Shown here: piece after piece, positions 33,916-46,384 of the stretch
Layout: the number at the start of each line of letters is the position of its first letter
How positions within the stretch are numbered: the stretch's first letter is position 1
From: Rachycentron canadum
Taxonomy: Eukaryota > Chordata > Actinopteri > Carangiformes > Rachycentridae
Length of the DNA: 64,000 bases
Direction of reading: 5' to 3'
Assembly (NCBI GenBank): GCA_038496675.1
Contig: CM076655.1
Span: 21,548,518-21,612,517, forward strand
Notes under the pieces: generated by a model
What the model saw: only the letters and a program-made list of their open reading frames with translations
Databases searched by the model: none
Told to the model about the DNA's origin: nothing
Program-made: the position numbers and the translations under genes

Positions 33916-36007
33916 GCAGTGCTAAAAACTGGTGTACTTGATGCCATCTTGACCATTTATGAAGTGATATAATAACTTGGATTAACTTGAATAACTTGTT
34001 TGCTTTGAAAGCAGTGTGAGAAAACATGAAATGCTCTTGCAGTTAAAATGTCAGGAAAAATTAATGAGCGGGATTCGTAAATCTCAAGCTTATCCTGCTT
34101 ATGAGATCTGATGGATTGATGGATCAGGATTTAGCAGATTTTTCCTTCCTCCTTCCAGAATTCAGTCCCTCTGACGGGAATCTAACAGTTTCCCAAGGCA
34201 GAAAACATAAACCCAGGGTTTTACAAGGATAACACGGTTCATGGCAAATATGTCCTTTACTCAGATGTCTGGCCTTATACCACACATGGAATAAAAACCT
34301 GGTCTGATTTGAGTGAATTCCAAGGCTGGCTGCACTCTTTTTTTTTTCTTTTTTTTTTCTAACATGTATTTTTAGCATTACATCTTGATCAAACCATAGC
34401 AGACCCAGAGCCACACAGTTGAAAAAAAGATTAATGGTTATATCCTGATATCTATAGTAGGTTTATAGATAAAGAAAACATCATGTTAACATGCAAAATC
34501 GACCAAATGGCAAACAGTTGTGATTGCATTTGTGCATTTGAACTGAGATTAATGTAATTTTGCTCAGAAGCACTGGGTGAGAGAAGATAGGCCCATAGCA
34601 TTTCCAGTATAAATCACTGTAACTGAAACTGGCTTGAGAAAAAAAAAATATCTTCAACAGAGCCAGGAGGACTGAATTATAAGAAATTACCATGCAAATA
34701 AAATTAAACAACTGGTTTCTCCCACACAGATTCACTGCTGTCACTGTAGCAGAAAACAGGCACCTCTAACTCTAACACCAGACAAGTGAGCAAGTCATTC
34801 TTTCTTGAAGAACATGATTTCTGCTTGACGATGAATTTGCTATTTCCTCTTCGTGTGGCTCTGTCGATGTTTGTGGAGTTGTGCTTAATATAAACCTTCT
34901 GTGCTGTTACCTCAAGCAACACAAATACCAAAGAAGCTCAGCTGGTCCTTTGCATTTTAATCATCATGGATCTGGATGTGAATCGCTGTTAGCTCCATGG
35001 TGCTCCCCTGTACTGCGGCTGACCCTGAGCGCTTGAGTTTTCTCTGGAGGGCGTTCAGTGAAAGGAGAATTTCCCAGTAACAGTGGCATGAGTTTCACAG
35101 TTTTGTTATGTATTCTGGAAGCTCTAACAAACAGGAGCAGCAGGGCCAGAAGAAGAGCGTCTCCACAGCTATACATGGCCCGTGGACTCTGTTGTCAGCA
35201 TTCCCCTTCTGCTCTCCTCTTTCAGCTGCCCAGTGCCCTCCTTTCGGGGGTGATCATGAATCATGGAAATTGATTATGCTGTCACATCTCAAATCCCCCT
35301 GCCCAGGGCTTGACCGCGGAGTGTGTGACTGCAGGTCGGTCAAGCCTGCTTAAGGGATGCACTGCTGGCTGCCCTGGAGAAGGGCCAGTCAGCCGGACTG
35401 CCCCCGCAGGGTCACGCAGCTTCCTACCGTGGCGAATGGAGGAGGATCACTCACGTCGGCAGGAAGGAATGAAGTTGTCCTGTTTAAAATACCAGTCCAG
35501 CCAGCACTGCTCCTGACTGTTTTCTACCCTTCCAGCTCCTCGTCACCACTCTCCTTGTGTCATCTGTCTTTATCAGCACGCTATGCTAATGACTTCATCT
35601 CTGACTGGAGACTGTTCCAGGCCAACTTCCAGTCAAATTCCTGAAGAAGTCTTGAGTAACATCAAGAGGTGCCAGAGGAGTTCTTGGGGTTTTGAATATC
35701 TTTGCCTCATCACATATGAAAGACATGCAAGTGTGATTCAGGGAAAGAAAATGAGGAGGCTAATCCTTACAAAAGTGAAGCAGAAACTATAAATTGCTCT
35801 TCCCAGAACTTAAATTTGCAGAATCGGGTGCAGTTAACAAATTAATTTAGTGCAGCCAAAAAAAAAAAAAAGCACATGTAAACGTACGAAGAGGAAGAAG
35901 AAAAAAGAAGTATGTATTTGAAAAAAAAGGCTCTTAACAATTAGACATTTACTGCATTAAATTGGACCAATGCAGGGTATTCAGTCATTTATACACAAAG
36001 GTGCTTT
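33916..36007. other. Desert segment, no gene seen
   Basis: Overlapping plus-strand open frames at 35058-35792 are in a GC-richer unique block but lack domains, and neighbouring frames are open equally. Confidence 0.35.
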
Positions 36008-36241
36008 TCACGAGGCTTCTTGCTGAACTTCCAAGTGTTTGTAGTTTATCATATCAACGTTATTTTTCAGCTGCCTCTGGCGCACCTTCGCCTCTAACCC
36101 CAGACTTTCCAACAGACTCCCCTTAATGATTTCTGCAGATTGTTGTTCTTTTTTATTGTGAAGATAAATCTGCTGTAACAAGCTGAAAACACCCATAAAT
36201 CTGGGCCTGAGCTCAGGTTGCAATGAGACTTTAAGGGTCAT
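36008..36241 (-). CDS. Unrecognised small protein candidate, 77 residues
   Basis: Minus-strand ORF from ATG at 36241 to TGA at 36008-36010. The ATG has A at -3 and an in-frame stop five codons upstream. The peptide is well mixed and charged, with a helical, coiled-coil-like second half (EAKVRQRQLKNNVDMINYKH) and no low complexity, unlike nearby spurious frames. It has no signal peptide, membrane segment or known motif. A perfect RFX X-box lies immediately upstream (36243-36256). RFX sites near start sites are typical of ciliary genes, so a small ciliary protein or one exon of a longer gene are options. I see no AATAAA just downstream. It could also be chance: 77 codons is not exceptional. Confidence 0.25.
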   Translation of the reverse strand: MTLKVSLQPELRPRFMGVFSLLQQIYLHNKKEQQSAEIIKGSLLESLGLEAKVRQRQLKNNVDMINYKHLEVQQEAS

Positions 36242-36242
36242 T

Positions 36243-36256
36243 GTTGCTATGGCAAC
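36243..36256. promoter_or_regulatory. RFX X-box (GTTGCTATGGCAAC)
   Basis: A 14-base near-perfect palindrome matching the optimal RFX consensus (GTTGCY-AT-GGCAAC). On the plus strand a TATAAAAG follows at 36289-36296, so it could serve a plus-strand start near 36320 or the minus-strand small ORF. Confidence 0.55.
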
Positions 36257-36288
36257 ACATCAATCCTTCCAGGGGCTGTGGCGCGTGC

Positions 36289-36296
36289 TATAAAAG
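36289..36296 (+). promoter_or_regulatory. TATA box (TATAAAAG)
   Basis: A perfect TATA match 33 bases right of the RFX site. No ORF of note starts downstream on the plus strand (the first ATG gives 11 codons), so any transcript would be non-coding or spliced. Confidence 0.3.
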
Positions 36297-36479
36297 AGGT
36301 GAGTGTCTGTGACAGTGTTACTGTTGTTATTGTGGGCTCGCCATTAAAGCCGTTCTAAACGACACAGACTGAAGGGCCACTTAACCTCTCTCAGGCATGT
36401 CTGCACTTCAGGCCTCTCCAGATGATTGTTGAATCAGCAAATTTCCAGCTCTGCTTGTTACTCTACTAAAATCTTCCCA

Positions 36480-36745
36480 CATAGACATTTATTTAACCTT
36501 TATTTATGCACGGACGAATCTGCCGCAGACGTACGTAGCTTCGAAGGAATGCCCTGATTCACTTTCCTACTCTTCCCTCTAGAAGCTCTATTCCTATCCC
36601 AGTTCTTCCCATGCAGACAGAGGTTAAGCGCCTTGCTCAAGGGCTTCTGAACGGAAGCAGACAAGAAAAGGGGGGGTGTTAATCGTTCCCTTACACCTGC
36701 CAAGATCGCCCCAGCTGGGGATTCCAACGAGCAGCCCCCCAGCAA
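36480..36745 (-). repeat. SINE-like interspersed repeat, degraded
   Basis: On the minus strand it contains CCCTTGAGCAAGGCGCTTAACC, a block found in many fish SINEs. The other end reads ATTTAACCTTTATTTATGCA, also repeat-like. The boundaries are uncertain. Confidence 0.5.
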
Positions 36746-38199
36746 CACACTTCCATTACTATATTTTCAGATGCTTTCCAACACTTGTTGGAAGCCTGTG
36801 AACTGGCAGGTCAGTCAAAATATGTGTACTGAGCTCCACCTAAAAGAAACAATTGGTTTTGATGTTATGCATTTTTCTCCAAAACACGGCGCAGACGAAG
36901 ATAGTGCACCATTACAAAGTAGTGTGGGGTCAGTTTCGTGTGAAATGGGTCTACAAATGCAAAAATGTTTCATGCAAAAGAAAAAGAAAAACAAACTTGA
37001 AACAAGTTGAGTTGATGTTGTCAGTTCAATCTGAAGATATTTCTCTCTGAGTCAACAGATTTTAATGTCGCGCAAAACAAGAGGCAATCAAAGCCCGTTG
37101 TGACGTCATCGTGTTTAAAAAGGGAGTGAGGCACTGTGAAGGATAGGAAACCAACCTCGGGATCTACACACTGGTGGGAAGACGAGACTGCTGAAGATGT
37201 GGATGTAATGTCGATTGAGTGTACAGACAGGAGGTGAATGGGGTGGAGGAGGCTCACAGCAACATAACATAACAGCTGGCAGCAAAAGAGAGGAAAACAG
37301 ATTTTAAATTTCAACAGCCACAATGCGATTGGCTAATCGATCATGGCAATATCTGATTGTTTACTGAAGACGCCCATCGGCAGCTGATTACAGGAAGTGG
37401 TGCTCACATTGCTTGGTTCTCCTTCTTGAACTTGATAAGTAAAGCATTTTGCAATTGCGCTATGAATCTGAATAACAGTACAAAAATGTTGGCACTGAAC
37501 GCAAAAAGCCATCCTCGCTGGACCCAATCCAGGTTTTTGCTTAATCAGTATCAACAGTGTGTTTGTCCAGCAGTCGAGGTAAATTGCATAGCTTTTAAAT
37601 TAGATTTAATTTGCCAAATACAGACAAAAGACAGACTCAAACTCGCAGCAGCAGATCAAAGACAAACACTCAGTCATCATCTGGTCTGCTGCTCGTTGTT
37701 TTGTGAGCTTCCAGCGGCAGCATCCATTGGATGGAGAGCACTCCCAACAAGGTGTCCCAGCGAGGAGCCAGAGCCTGTGCTGAAAGACACATCTCACGCT
37801 CAAACTCCACTTGGTCCCAAGCAAAGTATTCTCTTGTTCATTTATCTTTCCAGGGACAGTTTGCTCTCCACCATATTAATGAATGCCAGTTGTTTCTGAG
37901 GTTCACAATCAGGAACTTCATATTTGGCCACAGATCAATCAAATTCAAAAAGGTTTCGCGAGAGCCAGTTATCTGTGCTGGATGATCGATTTCGTCCTTT
38001 CCATGTTGTTTTGAATACGCTGATTGGTTACAAATAAAGGCATCCGGTATCTTGCATCCATCACACTGACCTCTGGCCTCCAGCATGGTTGTATCATTGG
38101 CTATGCATTAAATGCTTAAGAGTTGCATAAACACGATACTTTACAGCAAACTTTATGGAATACTGTATGTATGAGATGTTGATTATACAGATTAAGCCT
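36746..38199. other. Desert segment, no gene seen
   Basis: Contains a perfect CRE at 37101-37108, followed by TTTAAAAAGGG. The long frame at 37357-37899 begins with TTG, and its first ATG is about 35 codons in. It has no domain. Confidence 0.35.
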
Positions 38200-38412
38200 G
38201 TACAAAGCAGTCACCACCCTCGGCCACGCCCCCAGCCCAACTCATCTGGCCCCACCATCCAACCTTAGAGGATTTTGTTTCTCTTTGTGTTTACCTGAAA
38301 TCAGCTATAATTTTATTAGATAACTCAGAAAACAGTCAGCCAAAACCACAAATGTATCTTTATATGCACATCAACACCTGCAGAGCATATAAAATATTGG
38401 TCCTTTAAGGTT
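38200..38412. repeat. Interspersed repeat related to 42330-42660
   Basis: Shares GAAATC.GCTATAATTTTA and an ATATAAAATAT..GTCCTTTAA end with the longer copy near 42.4 kb. Several distant copies look familiar from percomorph genomes. The family name is not recalled. Confidence 0.5.
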
Positions 38413-39839
38413 TCACCTTGCATTTATGCACTGTCTGAGAGAGACACGTTTTAGCTTCTCCACGCAGGCTGGTGGAGCTGGTAGTCTCATTGAGCATGTT
38501 AAGGATGCTTTTTTTACCCTGCAGAAGGAACCGGATTTCCGTGCATTCATTTATCATTCTAGTGTAGAAACTTCGATTGAAGCACGAGCATCTGCTTGAA
38601 ATCACCACTGTTTTTCACACTTTCAGTGAGTTTTTTATTTTCCAACTGTGTAACATGCTCATCTGTTTCATCAACTTTCTCACTGAAACACATTGTCGAA
38701 TCATACAAAGCCAAGGTAACTCTTTTCCCATCTTTCCTTCCTCACCATACTGCATGTTCCTTTGCACTTTTGATGCATTGCTCTCACTGATTAGAGGCTA
38801 TTGGGTTCGGGCTCAAGACATTTTCTGTCCAGGACCCATGAATTACACCACAACCAAAACCCTTCATTTTGGACGTCAGTTTTTCAAGCAGCTGGCCACA
38901 TCAAAATATGATTGCTTTTCAAATACTCTGACCCCATCGTGGGGTCGCCATGATGCCAGAGTTGCCTGAGACTGAGTAAACATGCAGCTTAAACGCACTG
39001 CAAATCCCCTATCAGCAGCTCCACGCTTGATGACAGCTAAGTGAAATTCACATTTCCAAGCTTTTGGGGGTTAAGAGGAAATAAATAATGAATTCAAAAT
39101 AGCTGTGGTTGTGTGCCTTCCTACCAGAGCATCTGTTTGGGATCTGTTTTTATGTCTACTCGTTAGATCCTTCCTCACTTTTAAGACCAGGATAGTCCTC
39201 TCTTAGAAGCTCGCCATCGCTGCAGAACGCTACAGGATGCGTTGATCCTTCAAGACGGCTGCCAGAGCTAGTTATCACTCCAATCAGGCTTTCATCAATT
39301 ACTTAGCTCTTCGTCGCCCGGCAGATCAAACGCGTGACATTTCATTCTGCACTGTTCTGTCTGTGACAGGAATAAGAGACCAGCGGAGGAAAGGAAAGAG
39401 AAGTGGATACAGTGGATTAATAGAAACCATTCAAAAATGCAGTCAAAAATTGTAATCATATGTGAAATGTCTTCGTCATCATGTGTTGCTAAGAAGAAAC
39501 ATACATACACAAGCTCACAGAAAGGCAAAATATGCATGGTACAGTTGAATTTATATTCATATGCTACATTAGCCTTTGTTTCAATTGTTCTTTGTTTCAA
39601 TCTAAAAAGCCATTATTTTTATAATATTACAGAGCAGGGGCCATTTAAATAGACAAACAGGATTGTTGTCTTGACATTGCATGCTTCACTGACTTCCTTA
39701 CACTACTACGCATCTTATTACTCTAAATTTTCAAGTTTTCCTGGACATTACAAGGATGCAAATGTCATCTATTAAGCAAAAGTAAAGGACACAAATGTTT
39801 TCTTTTAGGATTCTCCACAAGTCTTCCAGGCTTTTTTTT
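38413..39839. other. Desert segment, no gene seen
   Basis: AT-rich unique sequence without an exon or known repeat. Confidence 0.35.
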
Positions 39840-40240
39840 TGATACATCTGCCAAAGCTCATCAAACCCTACATTGGATCTTTCAGGCAGAAAAAGTGTAA
39901 TAATGCCCTGTAATTTCTCCAATCTGCCTCTAATCTTCACTAATGAAATTGTCATCTGACACTGTGTTGTTTGAGCAGCGTGTGGCGAAGAGACAATTTG
40001 TAATTGCCTGCATTGAAATGGTTTCCCAGGAGGCCTATCCATCACGTAATCTAGTTATTGCCTGGAAGATGAGAAATGCATTTAGCTATATTGTCATTTT
40101 CCCTCCGAAAAATTGTCTCTGCAAGCATGCAAATGTCCCCTGTCAGCTGCGGTTGAGGGTTTGTGCAGGAGGTAAATAAGCATAACACAGCGTTCATTTG
40201 TTGCTTAATAAAAGAGGGATTAAAAGCAGATTTGGATCAG
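39840..40240. promoter_or_regulatory. Candidate conserved non-coding element
   Basis: A unique block with dense developmental-factor words: CTAATGAAATTG, ACAATTTGTAATTGC, GCATGCAAATG (octamer-like), TTGCTTAATAAAAG. No repeats and no coding potential. Among the best enhancer-like blocks in the window. Confidence 0.4.
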
Positions 40241-40599
40241 ATTCCCAAGTGGGTGACTGTTGTCGATCTTATTATCGTGATTGTTCACAAACAAGTATTG
40301 AAGGACAATGGGTGTTATACAAGTATATGTCTCCTACAGTGAACCTTTTTTCCCCTGGATAAACTCAGCAGATGCTGAATATTTAGAACAGCAAACAACA
40401 ACAAAAAAAAATCTTTCTTGAACTGTGGTTTACATCAGCACTGTGTTAAATCAAATAAGAACACAAAGGCTGCTTCACTTTTATGAAAACGGCTGATAAT
40501 TTGTTATAGTTACTGTAACTGAAGTCAGCCTTTGCTCTTCAAGCCATTAGCAAAGCTGGAAAACTACTCTTTATTAGTAAAGTATGTCCTCTCCCACTT

Positions 40600-42125
40600 C
40601 AGGCCTGTCCCGCTGTGGAAGCCCAGAATTTATGCTCCATGGGGAGTGCGCTAGTGAACAGACGACTCACATGTGTCTTTGCACTACTTCCCCCCGCGGC
40701 CTCCTTTAAAGGCATTCTGAACTGATTTTGGGGGATATCGTAAAGCAAATGATAAATTTGTACCCCTGTCAAATGCGGCTGTGCGCTGACGATTTGCTCC
40801 AGGAATCACGTAGGAGCACCATATATCCCGCCTGATTGCTACTCCCCGCTAGCTGATGGCACAATACATTACATCATTAAAGGTATTGGAGGAAATAACT
40901 TAGGCTTTGTTCCTGCTATTGTTCTGACATCGAACAGCCCGTTTGATGTAATAAAGATCTATGCTGACAGATGGACACTGAACATGTGTCTCCCCACCAA
41001 AAACAAATACATATTCATTCTCTCCCCGCTTCTCTCTGTTTTCCTCTAAAGCCCCAACATCTTGCAAATGGTTTCTGGCAAGTGCAGATACCATATCTGC
41101 CACTGTGCCTCGGCCTGCTTTTGCATTTAGTAAAATATATCCTCTTTGTTTCATTTCCTCCTCTGCAGCAGGTCTTTGATTGTATTATATGCAGAAGACA
41201 TTGTTTTACCATCAGAAAGATAGATTTCATCATCAGAAAATAATACATTTTTTGCCTAGATAAACACAAGCAATTCAACACTTGATATAGCTTATAAATG
41301 GAGCAAATAGTGAGTTGTTTCTCAATTCACAGCCGTGTGGCACAATGAATCAATTAACTATTTGAAGAGGCCGCTGGAGGAGTAAATGGTATACCACCCT
41401 GGATCCCTTTGTATTTGGAGGAGATTAACAGGATTTGAGCTGCGGTTTCAGATTAGATGGCGTGAGAAATGCGGCTCGAAGGTTCAAGGGAGCGATGGGG
41501 CCTGATGCTGCCGCCGCCTTGGCTGCCCTATTCCTGCCTTAGGGGTGGCTGGTAATCCCCCCTCACCCCCCCACCTCCGCCCCCCTCAGGCAAAGGCAAT
41601 AAAACTCCAATTTCTACTGTACCTGCCAGCTGAGAGTCTTAGTCCGTTCGAAACACAGAGAGCATGAAATTCCCGAGGAGCCATATCAAAGTGCCAGCCC
41701 CCTTCATTATGACATCAGAACCTTCTGAAGTCAACAAGCATGAAGGCACACTGGAGCGCTGTGTGGGTTCACAGCCTTGAAGGGGGATCCGTCGCTATTA
41801 AGGGCTGTGCGGGGGGATAGCAAACAGAGGGCAAGAGGGGGAGAGAAGGATTACGTCTATCACCATGCATATGTGCTCCCATCTAAAAGGCCTGCCTGCC
41901 ATTTTCTGCCCCCACCGAGTCCCCCAACTGTTATGATAGCCGAGACAGTAATAAAGGCTTTGGCGGTATCATAAACACAGCATGATGTTGGGTATCAAAT
42001 GCTTAAGGGCCTATGATAAAGATCTTAGACGAAGCCCACAATGCTGGTAGAAATGTAAACATAGTAATGGCGATAATTACAGCTGGTTGTGGGCATGAGC
42101 CATTTGTCATCTAAACGCCTTTTAA
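40600..42125. promoter_or_regulatory. Candidate cluster of conserved non-coding elements
   Basis: About 1.5 kb of mostly unique sequence, with low repeat content and composition more balanced than its surroundings. Sub-blocks at 40840-40990, 41320-41480, 41630-41770 and 41900-42120 carry words such as ACATCATTAAAGG, GAATCAATTAACTATTTG, GGCGATAATTACAGC and CATAAAGTAAAG. Inference from texture. Confidence 0.4.
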
Positions 42126-42329
42126 AGTCATAAAGTAAAGCTAGAGCACACGGAAACCTATAAAGTCATAATGATCACATTTTAACACTGAAGTGAAAGT
42201 GAACATAATGTAAGTGCATGAAAATGTAATGTAAATGTAATCACATGCATATTTTTTACATATTTTACCCTTATTTGTCAACAGAGAGAGAAAGGTATCA
42301 CAGTGCAGAGAGAGTGCACACAGCCTGTA

Positions 42330-42660
42330 TTCACCAACTATGATCCATCAGGATTTCTGTAACTTTGTGATGTCACAACAAACAGTCACTGCCGTCAGCT
42401 CCACAAGCCCACCTGACCTCAAACCACCTTCCAACCACCTTCTCAGAAATCCGCTATAATTTTAATTCAAAACATGAGCCAATCAGAAGAGAGGCTCACA
42501 GTCTCTCCTCTGATTGGCCCACAGAGCTGGTGGACCTCCAGACAGAGGTCTGAGTGAGGGGATGTAAAACTACACTGAGATGGTTTTGGGCTTCTGGATA
42601 TCAACATTTCAAATGCAACACTGTAAAAAGTGTAAAATATGAGACCTTTAAATGTCTGTG
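42330..42660. repeat. Percomorph-type interspersed repeat with CCAAT inverted repeat
   Basis: Resembles a widespread non-coding repeat that contains CCAATCAGAGGAGAG...CTCTCCTCTGATTGG and ends ATATGAGACCTTTAAATG. The inverted arms lie at 42479-42493 and 42503-42517 with one mismatch. The repeat is probably an old non-autonomous element. Confidence 0.6.
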
Positions 42661-43689
42661 AAAACAAATGTGATAAATAGTCAATGATCCTGATGAGGAA
42701 ATTTGAAATCTGCAGAAAATGGTAATAAAATATGACAAAAAGCAACAACAAAACAACAGAAATATATCAGGGAAAACAGAGAAAAAAATGTATGTCAAAA
42801 TCAACCCTTTTTGAACTGGAATTCTCACTTTATGTTTTATAAAGTTGTTCAATTAAATCTAATGATAGACAAAACAATATGTGCTGCTGTTTCTAACAAA
42901 TGGAAAATACATATTCATTGCATTAAATAATTCAGGACTGAAGTGTTCTCAAGTGATGATTATTCAGCTCTCTGTTTCCAACTCACTCAGAGTGTGTGGT
43001 TACTCTGACGTGCAGATGTCTCACACACTCACACAGTTTCTCTAGAAGGTGTTGACAGAGTCAGTCTCCACGCGTAGCAACCATTACAGTCGAGCTCACT
43101 GGGATGGCCCATTGGAAATGAATAGATCTGTTTGTTTTTTTTCTAACTGATCATCAGTGAGTATAATTACTCATTTGGGAAAATATTAATCTGGGGGGTT
43201 TCTTGGAAATGGTGCGAGGATAATCTTGGGCAGGGGACTCTCACAGGCTGGCTCCCTCACAACAATGTGTAGGCTACACAGCACCACTGTCTTGTGTAAA
43301 ATCTAGCCTGGGAATAAAGTTGAACAACCATCCAGTTTTGGATTAGATTCACTAACATCAGGACCAAGAATGAATTGGCAATGTAATTTTATAAGGCTTT
43401 TAAAGACTTGATGAGCACAAATGAAATACTGTAAAGCTAAACTACAATGAGCAAAATATGTAATTTAGATGATTTTTACATGAAGACTGGATTTTAATAC
43501 AGTTTTTTTTGTGGTGGATGCTTGAAGAAAAATGTGAGTTTTAAAAGGAATGTGTCTCTTGACAAATATGATAATTTATTAGAGCACTCATCAAAGCTGA
43601 ACAAACCGTTTGGTCTGTGGGCTGGACTGAGTGGACACACATGTTAATAATCCAAACTGTTTCCACAATTGTTTAAAAGGAAATATTGG
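42661..43689. other. AT-rich desert segment, no gene seen
   Basis: Open frames on the minus strand are AT-rich and hydrophobic by composition only. Confidence 0.35.
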
Positions 43690-44235
43690 AGACATTTAAA
43701 ACCAGGATCGAGTCTGGACTGGAATGTGCATTAATTGCCGTCCTTGGCAGAGGAAACAGGCTGGAGTATTTGATCTTGCCCAGTGTTGGCACCGCTCTGG
43801 GGAACACGCCTCCATTTCAAACATGGCCAGTCACTCTTTTCCTGCCAAATCAATGAAAGACAATAATAGTTGATGATAACAATGACTGAGCACGCTCGCT
43901 CCATGGTCCAATCTGGCCAAATTCTGATCATTTCTGCGGCTTCCAGAACAACACGTAGCCCACATTAAGGAGCAAAATGAAATTCCTCATGATGGATGAC
44001 TTTAGGAGGCCTCTGGACTGGGATGGCCATCCAATGCTGGGACGTGATCCCAAATCTCTGCATAATGGCTTCAGCTGCCTTGTCAGTCACCTGAACCCAC
44101 TGCGCTTTTTAATCGAGCCGCCAGTAATGAGTCGGTCAAACATGACCTGACAAATTGATTTGGATTCTCATCTGATGAGCGCTTCCATGAAACAGTCCCT
44201 CTGAACATTGGGCCAAACGTTGTCACGGAAAGAAA
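43690..44235. promoter_or_regulatory. Candidate conserved non-coding element
   Basis: A balanced, repeat-free block with words such as CAATAATAGTTGATGATAACAATGA, GCATAATGGCTTCAGCTG and TTTTTAATCGAGCC. These suggest homeodomain, Sox and E-box inputs. Called on texture only. Confidence 0.35.
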
Positions 44236-46353
44236 TGAAATGAAGAAATGCAATAAGCAGAGATGCAATAAAGTTCCAGACAGGCCTTTGATCAATAGAG
44301 AACGTACAGAAAAATGAATGTGAACTGTCTGATTTAAAGGGACAGAAGATCTAGTTTAACTTTAGTATTGAAAAAGATACATAAAACTATATTATTGTAT
44401 GATTTGATTGAACTTTGTACTGTTTTCCTCAAACTAATAATTAACGTTTATGTACACAAACACCAGGATTTAACAAATTACATTATATTATTTAAGATGC
44501 TTTTGGATGCATTATCATTCTTTTTTTGTTGTAAAGTTGCAAATATTTTTTGGAGCAAACAAAAAAAAAATGCATAAGAAATAATCTGTGGAGATTTGCT
44601 CAAATTAAACCCTCCAAACCTCCCATGTTTAGAAATTTACACAAGATAAAGTGTAATGTCACTTTTCTGTAGTTGTGACTATGTCAAGCCAAGTCTTCCA
44701 GTGATTTTAATAAATGGCAGGGAGTGAATCAGACTCTTAAACTGGATCCCAGAGTCCGGGGAGCCAGCGAGCGCAGAGCCAGGATTCACTTGGGAGGCAT
44801 TTTTGCTGTCACACAGACGCGCAGACTCTTTATCAAATCGCATCCGACGAACACATCGCACATTCTGCTTCTCCGTGCTCCCCAGACTCCCCAGAGGAAA
44901 TGTCTTGATGTCCTATCTGCCTGCCTGAATGATGATATCTAAATCTCAGAGCAGCTGCTCCGCCACAAACAATGAGGAGAGTCAAGGGGAAGGGGATCAT
45001 GCAGGAGCCGTCGGAGACGTGTTGGGACACTCCAGAGATTTTCACAAGGCCCAGTGAGCAGACAGGGAAACAGAGAGGAAAACTGGATCTAAATTTGAAT
45101 GCATGCTGTGTGAAAATTTAGTTAGACTGGTGAGAAATGAAAATATTTAGACTAGAATTTGTGGATGCTCACCATGAACCTACTTCATAAAAATATAAAG
45201 CATAATATGTAGCTCATTAAAATAGGTGTACTGCATGTTTTATGATTGTGAGGTATTGAATGATTTTGTTTTCACCTTACATGTCACATGTGTAAAATTA
45301 ATTAAATTTCTTTGCTTTCACACATGTTGATGCCTTTCCAAGCATCACAATTTTACACGGACAGTGGGATCTGAAAGTTTGTAGCCACACTGAAATATTT
45401 TCACCTAAACCTGGAAATTCTCATAGTATATAGAATATCCTCAAGTTGGAGGACTGAGAAACATGTAAAACACAATAAATTATGTGAATTAAATAAATTT
45501 AATAACATTCTTCCTTATCTCTTGGTCAGCAAATTTGGTACATTTACAAACTAACCCCTTTGTACAAAAAGGTCAGATTCCCTTGAGCTGTAGCCTCTAA
45601 CTTCCACTGAAGCATGTGTTGAGATGATAATCAGGGGGATTTGATCTACTCACCAGAGGCTCGTTCAAGCCACTAAACTGGCAGCCAGAGTTCACCTGTT
45701 ATAAATAGGTCAGTCCCTCAAGTGTCCAATGGGTCCCTGTCCAACAAGCAGCAATGTGAATGCGGGAACAATGGCATCAGAAATAAGTGAAGGAATCCAA
45801 ATTTAAGTTTTTGTTCTAAGCAAACAGTGATATTGGATCCAAAGCATATGCATCATCATCATCATCATCATCATCATGCAGATCAAAATCGACCACACCA
45901 TTCAAACATTGTTGTATCAAACTTAGTCCCCTGACAAATAGAAAAACAACTTCATCACAGACACAGACTTTGTTAAATAAAGTACACAAGACCCTCATCA
46001 GCAAAAATCCTGTCAAGAGGAAGGTGTCTTGTCAAGTGGCAGTTACTAAACCACTGCACAACAGTCGGTGTGTGTGTGTGTAGATAAGGAGAATGTGATA
46101 CCACAGTGTATTGAACTTTCGGCGAAACACTGTGGGGCAGGATCCAAGTCTGGGGGTGTTTCGCATTTGAGTTGGACACCCACGGCCAATTGCCTAGACC
46201 CTGACCAAGGAGAAAAAGCTTCATTGGTAGACCATGCTGAGATAACATGGACCATCAGGTTTTGTATAAACCTGTGGAGTGAGAACTATTATATGATATC
46301 CTGTATATCAGCATTATCACTGAATATAAATGTACATATATAAATCTAATTTT

Positions 46354-46384
<31 letters not shown>

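Noticed and set aside
37357..37899. Open frame of 180 codons on the plus strand
   Set aside because: It begins with TTG and its first ATG comes about 35 codons in. No domain, no promoter or splice support.
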